Positions 25,959 to 33,002 of a stretch of 64,000 bases of DNA are shown one piece after another; position 1 is the stretch's first letter, and every line of letters begins with the position of its first letter. The notes beneath the pieces are model-generated. The model did not search any database. It saw only the letters and a program-made list of their open reading frames with translations, and was not told the origin of the DNA. A program made the translations under genes and the position numbers. Source of the DNA: JASTVH01 sp042862465 (lineage in GTDB: Bacteria > Pseudomonadota > Gammaproteobacteria > Pseudomonadales > Oleiphilaceae); assembly GCA_042862465.1 (NCBI GenBank), contig JASTVH010000012.1:1-64000 (forward strand), given 5' to 3'.

Positions 25959-27392
25959 TCATACTGCATGTGGTTGGTTCATCGGGGATGGACTGAGCTC
26001 ATCCTCTTTGTGGGAAGCGCTGTCCGTGGTTGTGTCGGACAGCACGAAGCGGTGGGTCCCGAGCAGGTAGTCGGCGGTCAATAGGCGAATGGCCAAGTCG
26101 CCATATTGCCGGTTCGGGGTCCGTCTGTGCCGTCTCGCCAGTTTCGCGGTCACTGGGGGCTGCAGCCGGAAAAGGTGGTTGCTGAAATTCTTATCGGATC
26201 CCATGCGATAGAGCCGCTGTGCGGCATCGAATACATTGGTGCAGCTTTTGGTGTGAATATCGGGCTGTGGCAAGGTTGACTGACTATCAAGATCAAGCTC
26301 TGGAAATCGGCGCGCTTCTCCTGCCGTGTAGCCAGGAAGTTGGGCCTGAAGGCGCGGAAAACGCCAATGCTGGCCTCTGAGCTGAGCGATCTCCCAGGTC
26401 CGGTTAAGGGCTGCGGGCCAGCGCGAGAAAAGGTTGAAGTACTGATGCGGCTGGTTCGCCATCGCCAGAGCTGCATCCAGGGATCGACCGATATGGTTTT
26501 TGGCCGACACCCGCTTCTTTAGCGTTTTCGAAAACAGGGGATAAGCCGCCTGAGGGGGTGGGACGATGGCCTCGTTGAGGGGGGCACGCCCGTCCCGGAG
26601 CCCAAGGTTGCAATCAACAATGCCGCTCCCGGCGTTTTCCGTTTGATGGAGTAGGAATGCCTCCAGGCGAAAATCGGCTGCTTGCCGACAGTCTGAGGCC
26701 AAGGTTGGCACACTCAGGAAAAACGCTTCCCAGGCCAGCGGGTCAGCATTCTGTAGGTTGACCGCTATCTGCGCTGCTTCCGCGTGATCATCAGGTTTCG
26801 GCGCAGTGAATGTTTCGGGGCCGCGCAAAGGTTTTTTACTTTCCTTGAAGCCATCGCCATGCAACTGGATGCAAAGCGTCTGCCCCGGTGGAAGGGATTG
26901 GACTTCATTAAACCAGGTATGGGCTTCCTGAAGAGAAGACAGGCAAATACTTTCAACGACAGCGTGAAGATTCAGTGTGGGGTGGTCGATGAGCCTGGCC
27001 AAGAAATCCATGCTGGATGAGAAGCAGACACTGCGTCCTCTTCTGAGTGTATAGAGTGAGCCAATGCCCATCGGATCCCTTTGCAAATACAGTTCCGTTT
27101 TTCCTTCCGATAACCGGGATGTCCATGCCATGGCGTAAGCGCCTTGCCATGACTCATCGCCTTGACCGGGATGCGCTGTGCCGGCCAGCAGCAGGTCGTC
27201 CGCTCTGGCATGAACGGCCGGCTTTCCCTTTCCAAGCGTGTAGGCTTCTACATCGGGATGTATGTCCGAAGCGTCAGCCTCCAGGCCGTGCCTTTGGCAG
27301 AACTCGACCAGCGCCGACCGAAACAGGGCAGCGGTTTCATGGTCTTCGCGGCAGCGGGTAAAGCCGCAGATGACGTTCGCACCTAAGAGCAT
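25959..27392 (-). CDS. Asparagine-synthase-like protein lacking catalytic residues
   Basis: The product is 477 aa. The N-terminal third resembles the class-II glutamine amidotransferase domain of asparagine synthetases (YLQRDPMGIGSLYTLRRGRSVCFSSSMDFLARL block, then SLPPGQTLCIQ). The residue after the start Met is Leu, not the catalytic Cys, and I find no SGGxDS PP-loop in the C-terminal part. Both standard activities therefore look lost or strongly altered. Exosortase-A-associated clusters also carry asparagine-synthase family amidotransferases, which supports the family call. The ATG at 27392 has a perfect AGGAGG and overlaps the hydrolase stop by 10 bp. The role could be structural, or a different condensation. 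Confidence 0.65.
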   Translation of the reverse strand: MLLGANVICGFTRCREDHETAALFRSALVEFCQRHGLEADASDIHPDVEAYTLGKGKPAVHARADDLLLAGTAHPGQGDESWQGAYAMAWTSRLSEGKTELYLQRDPMGIGSLYTLRRGRSVCFSSSMDFLARLIDHPTLNLHAVVESICLSSLQEAHTWFNEVQSLPPGQTLCIQLHGDGFKESKKPLRGPETFTAPKPDDHAEAAQIAVNLQNADPLAWEAFFLSVPTLASDCRQAADFRLEAFLLHQTENAGSGIVDCNLGLRDGRAPLNEAIVPPPQAAYPLFSKTLKKRVSAKNHIGRSLDAALAMANQPHQYFNLFSRWPAALNRTWEIAQLRGQHWRFPRLQAQLPGYTAGEARRFPELDLDSQSTLPQPDIHTKSCTNVFDAAQRLYRMGSDKNFSNHLFRLQPPVTAKLARRHRRTPNRQYGDLAIRLLTADYLLGTHRFVLSDTTTDSASHKEDELSPSPMNQPHAV

Positions 27393-28354
27393 GCTGCCTC
27401 CTGCGGGATTTCGAGCTGTGAAGACCGTTCTGGTAACTGCGCGCTGATCCAGTCTTTCATCAAGGCGCCAGCTTTCCCGACCACCGTGAGGTGGTTGGCC
27501 GCCGGGATGACATGCAGCACTTTGCTGGTGGCACGGGCCAGGTGCCATTGATGAATGACGCTCACAGCACTGGGATCGGTGACTTCATCCTTTTCACCAA
27601 TTGCTAACCACACTGGCCTGTCAATCTGGCTGAATGCGTCCTGATAGTGACGAACGCTTAGGGAGGCCGACATATTGTAGGAGTAGTCCTGAACCCGATT
27701 TTCCATGGCAGCTTGTTGCGCCGGGGCCGGGAAATGGGACACCGTTAAGCGCCGCAAAAACGGGAACAGTTTTCCAAGGAAATAGCGCCACAGATAGCTC
27801 TTGTAGAGGTACTTCTCGAAGGCTTTGGGTACGGGATTAAAGTGGGGCACCTGGCGCCAATACATGAATGGAAACAGGAATCGAACCGCAGGTATGTCGT
27901 AGCGGTGTGTCTCCATGCAGCCGGGGAGTGCCGGGGACAGAAAGAGGTAGCCGGCCACGTCCGCCGATCCGTATTTTGCCTGGTACCTCAGGAGTACCAC
28001 GCAACCGGCAGAATGGGCCGACAGGAACACCGGTACGCCGGGGTGATGCTGCCGGACAGACATAACGGTCTCGGCCAGATCGTCTTCCAGCTGACCCACG
28101 TAGTCGGTATGGCCACGGGGGCCGGTAGAATCGCCATTGCCACGCAGGTCCATGAGGTAGGGCTTGACACCGGCACTTGCCAGAACTTTGCCCAACATGA
28201 CGTAGCGCCGGCTGTTGTAGGAGCTACCGTGCAGATGAATGACCACCGCCCTGGCGGGCTCGACCATAAAACTACGGTAGGCCAGTCTGGCATTGTCCGT
28301 GGTCGAGATATGGCCGTTCTCTGGAGTGAGCTTGGTTGGCTGATCCGTCGTCAT
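27383..28354 (-). CDS. Alpha/beta hydrolase (serine hydrolase)
   Basis: This 323-aa protein has an alpha/beta-hydrolase fold: the HLHGSSYNSRRY oxyanion loop (about 40-51), DLRGNGDSTGPRG, the nucleophile elbow SAHSAGC (Ser about 119) and a late His in PAANHLTVV. The monoglyceride-lipase-like layout and the cluster position suggest a thioesterase or acyltransferase acting on ACP-bound or lipid substrates. Hydrolases are regular members of exosortase-A-associated ligase/decarboxylase clusters. There is no signal peptide, so it is cytoplasmic. The ATG overlaps the preceding stop by 4 bp (ATGA), and the 3' end overlaps the asparagine-synthase-like gene. Confidence 0.88.
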   Translation of the reverse strand: MTTDQPTKLTPENGHISTTDNARLAYRSFMVEPARAVVIHLHGSSYNSRRYVMLGKVLASAGVKPYLMDLRGNGDSTGPRGHTDYVGQLEDDLAETVMSVRQHHPGVPVFLSAHSAGCVVLLRYQAKYGSADVAGYLFLSPALPGCMETHRYDIPAVRFLFPFMYWRQVPHFNPVPKAFEKYLYKSYLWRYFLGKLFPFLRRLTVSHFPAPAQQAAMENRVQDYSYNMSASLSVRHYQDAFSQIDRPVWLAIGEKDEVTDPSAVSVIHQWHLARATSKVLHVIPAANHLTVVGKAGALMKDWISAQLPERSSQLEIPQEAACS

Positions 28355-29403
28355 GGCCGTACCTCGGGCTCGAGCTGTCCATGCTGAACGGGTGCAGCGA
28401 GAGGTGCTTCGTCAAAGTCCCAGCGGTAGTAATGATTGTCGGGACAATCCGCGCCGGGGGTCGTGCACTTCAGGTGTCGCCTGGCCAGGTGAACCTGCTG
28501 AGATGCGGCAGCATTGAGCACCTCAAAACTTTCGTTATAGCCCGTCCGGAAGCTCGCAGTCTCCTGGTGAACAGTGACGTCGCGCCAGGGAAGGGCGCGA
28601 TTGGCGGGGCGTACATCCAATATTCCGAAACGGCCGCCAACCCCCAAAACCGCAATAGCCAGCTCACCTTCCTGAAGGGTGTGGTGATAACGCTGTAATT
28701 CCAGCAAGGGCTTCATGCTCATGTAGTGCCAGTCGCCCGCGTCGATGCTGTCGAGCCAGTGTATTGAGGCCTGGGCGTGGGCCAGCTTGTGGTTGGCAAG
28801 ATCAAGCAAGTGGGTCGAGAAGCTCGATTGTGTTTGAAAGGAGACCACGGGTTTGGGAGACGTGGCGTTCATTCTGACCAAGGAGTCCACGAGGCGCTCA
28901 ACCAGGCCTACCGTGGCAGAAACGCCTTGTCGCTTGGACAGAAGCTCACAACTGGCGATGTAAACACCTTGGCCATCCATCGTAGGTACGGATTCCTTTC
29001 GTAACCTGACGGCACCCAGTGCGGGCGAATGGATAAGGCTATCGGGCCCGTTGGTGCGTCCAATCCCAATACAATCCATGAGGTGCTGCGTCAGGTTTTC
29101 GGGCTCGCTGACAACCACAAGTGCTTCGGATGCCGCCTCGTGGTTGCAGAAATCCAGGATCAATCCAAAAAAGGAGAGACAGCCCTGCGCCACCAAGCGA
29201 TGAGGGATGTCCGGGTAGGCTTTACGGAGTTCGTTGCCAAGGTGGCGGGTGAGCGGGTCGTGCCAGCAATACACTTCACTGGAGCTGCAATAATAGAGGA
29301 TCTCCGGGCGATAGCGTGACGCCACCAGCTGCTGTTGCAACCAGTGATAGTCTGCCTCCTCGGGGCACGCCTTGCTGGTGATCACATCCATCCGTAAGTA
29401 CAT
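28351..29403 (-). CDS. Divergent FabH-like (KAS III-fold) protein 1
   Basis: The product is 350 aa. I align it by eye to the thiolase-fold KAS III family. AQGCLSFFGLILDFC matches the active-site helix AACSGFxYAL (Cys about 75), followed by EALVVVSEPENL where FabH has VLVVGAE. The C-terminal QEGELAIAVLGVGGRFGILDV matches the FabH ending KxGDxVLLxGFGGGxTWG. The usual His-Asn pair is not clear, so decarboxylative condensation cannot be assumed; acyl transfer is an option, as in CerJ-like or PqsBC-like enzymes. The gene is coupled to the hydrolase gene by a 4-bp overlap. It is one of two such proteins in the operon. Confidence 0.6.
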   Translation of the reverse strand: MYLRMDVITSKACPEEADYHWLQQQLVASRYRPEILYYCSSSEVYCWHDPLTRHLGNELRKAYPDIPHRLVAQGCLSFFGLILDFCNHEAASEALVVVSEPENLTQHLMDCIGIGRTNGPDSLIHSPALGAVRLRKESVPTMDGQGVYIASCELLSKRQGVSATVGLVERLVDSLVRMNATSPKPVVSFQTQSSFSTHLLDLANHKLAHAQASIHWLDSIDAGDWHYMSMKPLLELQRYHHTLQEGELAIAVLGVGGRFGILDVRPANRALPWRDVTVHQETASFRTGYNESFEVLNAAASQQVHLARRHLKCTTPGADCPDNHYYRWDFDEAPLAAPVQHGQLEPEVRP

Positions 29404-29416
29404 CGCCGTGTTCGCC

Positions 29417-29932
29417 TCACTCCGCCTTTGACACGATGCCGTGCGCTGTCAGAAATTCATGCAGCTGAGGCAGCGCCTCGTCATCCAGGTTGCCGTTGGT
29501 ATACAAATCCAGGGCGATGCGATTGTCTCCACAATCCAGATGGTGCTTTTTGAACCAGTCATCGACCACAAGAAGATTGAGACCTTCATCCAGTAACGCC
29601 TGAACCTCGAGTTCGTTATGAATGGATAGGAAAACATCGTCCTTTAGCAGTCGCGCAGGCAGGCGGCCAATGCAGGGCATGCTCAGGCGTACGAACGTCA
29701 TGTCGAGCGGGAGAGCCAGTTCATCAACCTTGAGCAGCAGTTGCTCCAGAAACTGGTAATGCTCCTGGAATGAGAGCAACACCGGCGACTTGATGGAAAG
29801 ATCGAATCCGGTGTAATTCTCGAAGTCATCAGGCGTCTGTAGCGGAAAGGTCATGATGTCGGCTGCTACCGCCTTATCCGGGAAAGGGGGCTGTTCCAAT
29901 ACGCCTTGAAACGCAAACCGGGATTGACGCAT
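29417..29932 (-). CDS. Unknown protein between the two FabH-like genes (171 aa)
   Basis: I recognise no family. The ATG at 29932 is preceded by GGGAGGG and lies 1 bp after the stop of the upstream FabH-like gene. The protein is soluble and mildly acidic, with no signal peptide or membrane helix. Features are a Pro-rich start (VLEQPPFPDKAVAADIMTFP), a central PVLLSFQEHYQFLEQLLLKV helix and LLVVDDWFKK near residue 120. Its position between the two KAS III-like genes suggests a partner subunit or an enzyme acting on their product. Confidence 0.75.
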   Translation of the reverse strand: MRQSRFAFQGVLEQPPFPDKAVAADIMTFPLQTPDDFENYTGFDLSIKSPVLLSFQEHYQFLEQLLLKVDELALPLDMTFVRLSMPCIGRLPARLLKDDVFLSIHNELEVQALLDEGLNLLVVDDWFKKHHLDCGDNRIALDLYTNGNLDDEALPQLHEFLTAHGIVSKAE

Positions 29933-29933
29933 C

Positions 29934-30770
29934 TCAGGCCCTCCCGCCTTTGGCTTCAAGAATGTGCAGTGGCGCGTCCTTTGCGGTAACCACGCGCGCC
30001 AGGCTGTAGTAGCCGTTCAGGGCCAGCGAGCAACACAGCACCGGTTCATCCTGGATTTTTCCGCTTTTTCGGTGATGGATCAGGCTCAACCAGGGATCGC
30101 TCCCGAAACAATGCCCCCACTCTGGATGGAGGTCGGGTAAACGCGGTTCATTCTTGAGAGTGCGCTCAAACAGGGCACGTACGCCTTCGGGAAAGAAGGG
30201 CAGAGCAACGGCGCTCGCTGGCTCCCGCTTTAACTCGTTGCGCACCGCAATGGCAAATTCGGCTACCGGATTGTGGGTCTTGCCAAAGCCTGTTTGCAGC
30301 GGCAAGTCACCGTCAGGTCGTTCGAAAAGCAGAGTGAGTATTCCAAAGCCGGATTGTTCCCAGTTGGGGTTCTCCAACCAGTAACTCATGTTGAACAGAT
30401 TGACGTCGAAGACGGTAATCAGGCAGTGCCGCTGGGATGGGCGGGTTTTGGCTAAATAGCGCAGCAGATAACCCCACCCGGCACATTCGTAGGCATTGGT
30501 AAAGGCGGCCGGCACATTGCGACAGGTGTGGGAAAGCTGCTCGCGCCAGTCATTCCAGTGGACCGTCCCGGTCGTGAAAGGCATTTCCACAATGGTGGAG
30601 GAGATGAGGTGCGGAATACCTGAGGCCGCTGCCGGCGCCCCCAGGGCGGCTTCATGTTGACCAATGACAGCAGAGAGTTCTTTAAACATCTCATCTGCCG
30701 TGCACTTCCTGGGAAACACCGGGTCGCGATAGGGGGTGTAAACGGCACCGTTTAGCGTGATCGCATTCAT
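29934..30770 (-). CDS. Divergent, shortened FabH-like (KAS III-fold) protein 2
   Basis: The product is 278 aa. NAYECAGWGYLLRYL (Cys about 95) lines up with the active-site helix of FabH, followed by HCLITVFDVNLFNMSYW and FGILTLLFE in place of VLVVGAE and the GDGAGAVVLE strand. Near the C-terminus GHCFGSDPWLSLIHHRKSGKIQDEPVLCCSLALNG aligns with the HGNTSAASxPxAL...GRIKxGDxVLLxGFGGG block. The match is by eye and distant. It is shorter than normal KAS III (about 320 aa), and the second gene of this type is at 28351, so the two may form a heterodimer as PqsB and PqsC do. Its start overlaps the upstream stop (ATGA). Confidence 0.55.
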   Translation of the reverse strand: MNAITLNGAVYTPYRDPVFPRKCTADEMFKELSAVIGQHEAALGAPAAASGIPHLISSTIVEMPFTTGTVHWNDWREQLSHTCRNVPAAFTNAYECAGWGYLLRYLAKTRPSQRHCLITVFDVNLFNMSYWLENPNWEQSGFGILTLLFERPDGDLPLQTGFGKTHNPVAEFAIAVRNELKREPASAVALPFFPEGVRALFERTLKNEPRLPDLHPEWGHCFGSDPWLSLIHHRKSGKIQDEPVLCCSLALNGYYSLARVVTAKDAPLHILEAKGGRA

Positions 30771-31816
30771 GCCCTATGCGCCCTGTATTTGTTGTAGAGC
30801 TCAAAGAAGCAGCGATAGGAACTGCCTTCCATTTTGGTGAAGCCCAGAGCATCGCGCTGATCACCAAGATTGGGCAGCTGCTGGTCACCAACCAGTTGAA
30901 CGAGGAATTCGTTCGACAGGAATTTCAGTGCCAGAACCTTATCAATCAGGTGTCGGTCAATCTGAGTCTGCTCACAAATCGATTTCGCAACGCTTTGGAT
31001 GTAGTGCCTGATTTCCGTGTGGGAGGCGCTTCGGAGCAGTCGTTCCTGATCTTCCAGCCATGTTAGATGCTGCATGATGCCGCGAACGAAGCGCGGTCGA
31101 ATCGTCGTCAGCAGGCGGGTGACACCGGCCAGCCCCCCTTTCGTCAGTTGATCTTCGGCTGCTACCGGCACCGATCCGCTAACGTTGCCCAACTGCAAGT
31201 GCCCATCGAGAAAGGGGCCACCGATCTTTGTCCGCTTTAGGGTTCGGGCTCGGTCCGGATCGATGAGATAGAGAGAGGGAAAGAAAGCATTGCCTTTGCG
31301 TGCCGCCACAAACAGAAAATTGTCGCGGTGAGCTTCGATCCCCCACACCTTGTCAATACTGAGGTGATCTTCGCCGTCTTTCTTTTCGACCCGGGTATGC
31401 CAGTTTTGTAGCGAGGGGCCCCCACGGTCCGTCATCAAGAAGCAACCGCTTGCGCCTTTGCTGGCCCATTGGCCGAGTTTTTCCAGCTGGCTGTCATTGG
31501 CGCTGAGGCTGACCAGAATGGAACCGAACTGGTTGACCAGGTGATGGAAGTGAGGTGCGAACCCTTCCCGACCAATATTCTCCAGAACGCTTTCAATGGC
31601 ATCCGTCTGTGGCAGAGGTGACTGTTCACCGGCCGCGCCACTTTGCACGGGCGAGGAAAAGGGAGAAAAGTCGTCCTCGATGATAATGGCCGAGTCCAGC
31701 AACCGGAGGCAGGACTGTGCAACCAAACGCTCTACGGTGCGGGGCGGTGCGCAATGCGAGGCCAATTGGTCGAGAACCAGTTGGCCAAAACGTTGGGCTG
31801 TATTAGCGGGATTCAT
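30767..31816 (-). CDS. Shortened acyl-CoA-dehydrogenase-like protein
   Basis: This 349-aa protein contains GCFLMTDRGGPSLQNWHTRV (about 125-145), which aligns with the FAD-binding GCFAxTEPxAGSD strand of acyl-CoA dehydrogenases. Beta-domain-like strands (DNFLFVAARKGNAFFPSLYLI) and a helical C-terminal half without a recognisable catalytic-base motif follow. It is shorter than the usual 380-400 aa and very divergent, so flavin binding and activity are uncertain. The ATG at 31816 overlaps the decarboxylase end by 14 bp; a longer upstream frame is discarded because it runs through that gene. The likely role is oxidation of an ACP-bound intermediate, or a non-catalytic relative. Confidence 0.6.
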   Translation of the reverse strand: MNPANTAQRFGQLVLDQLASHCAPPRTVERLVAQSCLRLLDSAIIIEDDFSPFSSPVQSGAAGEQSPLPQTDAIESVLENIGREGFAPHFHHLVNQFGSILVSLSANDSQLEKLGQWASKGASGCFLMTDRGGPSLQNWHTRVEKKDGEDHLSIDKVWGIEAHRDNFLFVAARKGNAFFPSLYLIDPDRARTLKRTKIGGPFLDGHLQLGNVSGSVPVAAEDQLTKGGLAGVTRLLTTIRPRFVRGIMQHLTWLEDQERLLRSASHTEIRHYIQSVAKSICEQTQIDRHLIDKVLALKFLSNEFLVQLVGDQQLPNLGDQRDALGFTKMEGSSYRCFFELYNKYRAHRA

Positions 31817-32957
31817 GGAACAGATACTCCCGTGCCGGAGGAAGGTCGAGAAAATTGACGGGTGAATAGCTTCGGTTGTAGGCACCGCAATGGCTGAAAA
31901 TGCAGACATCACCGATAGCAGGGACCGCACCTCCTTCCGGCCATTGGCCGATGACATCATCTTTGCTGCAGGACGAACCGACAAAAAGCATCGGCCCGTT
32001 AAAGGTCGTCCTGGAGGTTTCGTTGACGTGGCAGAGTTCAGGTTTGGCGTGCTTGCGGAAGACATTCTCGGTTTGGGCCAGGAGAAAATTCTGGCCAATA
32101 CCGCCATCGCACACGACAATCAGGCGATCGTTGAGCTGTTTGGTGCTTACCACCCGGGTCAAGAAAAAACCGGCACTGGCGTAGATCGCCCGGCCGCTCT
32201 CATGAAGGACTTCATAGTCTTGCTGGAGATCAGCGAGCCGGGAACGATACTGCTCAAAATCGAAATCTTCACACAGGTCTTCGGAAAAGCCACCGCCGAG
32301 GTTGATCGTGGTTAGCTGATAGCCCAACCGTTGTTCCAGCTCTTTAACCAGAGGGACGACCGCATCAATGCTTTGCAGGGCTGTTTTACTGAAGGTGTAT
32401 GAGCCCTTGAAGCACTGTATGCCTCGCACTTCTATATCGTTGTTTTTGGCAATGGAAATGGTCTCAAACAACCCGTCCAGATCCATTCCGAAATGGTCGT
32501 CACGTACTTTGGGGTGCTCGGGATTGAACGCTGTCAGGACCGCGCCATTAACACGTAGCATGACCGGTTTTATGGAGCGGCCCTGTGCTGCCGTGATGGC
32601 CCTTTCCAGTTGGCTGGGATGATCAATGATCAATGTCGCCTTCGCTGCAATGGCATAGCGCAGTAGCTCACCGTTTGCCGAAGGATTATTGAGAAACTTT
32701 TCGACGCCGGGTGCTCCAGCGACTTTGTTGAGCTCTTGCGCCGAGGCCACTTCATTGCCGTCTTTCATCACATGGGCGCACCGCAGAAGAATGTCTGGGG
32801 TGGAGTTGGCCTTGACGGAAACAATCAACCCGGTGCCCAGTTGGTCGCGGAGGCGGGAGAAGTTAGCCATTGCCTTCTCTGGAGAATAGAGATAGCAGGG
32901 CGTTTTAAATTGCTGCGCATCGTCAGCCAGCAGCTTTCTTATCGTGGCAATGCTCAT
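31803..32957 (-). CDS. PLP-dependent fold-III decarboxylase (LysA/ODC-like)
   Basis: This 384-aa member of the alanine-racemase/ornithine-DAP decarboxylase group has the PLP-binding Lys in VSVKANS (about 49), a Gly-rich phosphate loop INLGGGFSEDL, ESGRAIYASAGFFLTRV and the substrate-side FVGSSCSKDDV with Cys. It should remove a carboxylate from an amino acid, free or ACP-bound. The same enzyme type occurs in exosortase-A-associated clusters. VinO and BtrK are family members that act on carrier-protein-bound amino acids. The ATG at 32957 is chosen; a GTG lies 9 bp upstream and neither has a strong ribosome site. It follows the AMP-ligase gene by 45 bp. Confidence 0.93.
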   Translation of the reverse strand: MSIATIRKLLADDAQQFKTPCYLYSPEKAMANFSRLRDQLGTGLIVSVKANSTPDILLRCAHVMKDGNEVASAQELNKVAGAPGVEKFLNNPSANGELLRYAIAAKATLIIDHPSQLERAITAAQGRSIKPVMLRVNGAVLTAFNPEHPKVRDDHFGMDLDGLFETISIAKNNDIEVRGIQCFKGSYTFSKTALQSIDAVVPLVKELEQRLGYQLTTINLGGGFSEDLCEDFDFEQYRSRLADLQQDYEVLHESGRAIYASAGFFLTRVVSTKQLNDRLIVVCDGGIGQNFLLAQTENVFRKHAKPELCHVNETSRTTFNGPMLFVGSSCSKDDVIGQWPEGGAVPAIGDVCIFSHCGAYNRSYSPVNFLDLPPAREYLFHESR

Positions 32958-33002
32958 TAATCGCACTCACTTTGCGGGTCTTCGGGGAGCTGGAGACGCT
33001 GT

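Noticed and set aside
31817..32119. N-terminal extension of the ACAD-like gene
   Set aside because: The extra codons lie entirely within the decarboxylase gene in another frame and look non-coding; the ATG at 31816 is the sensible start.
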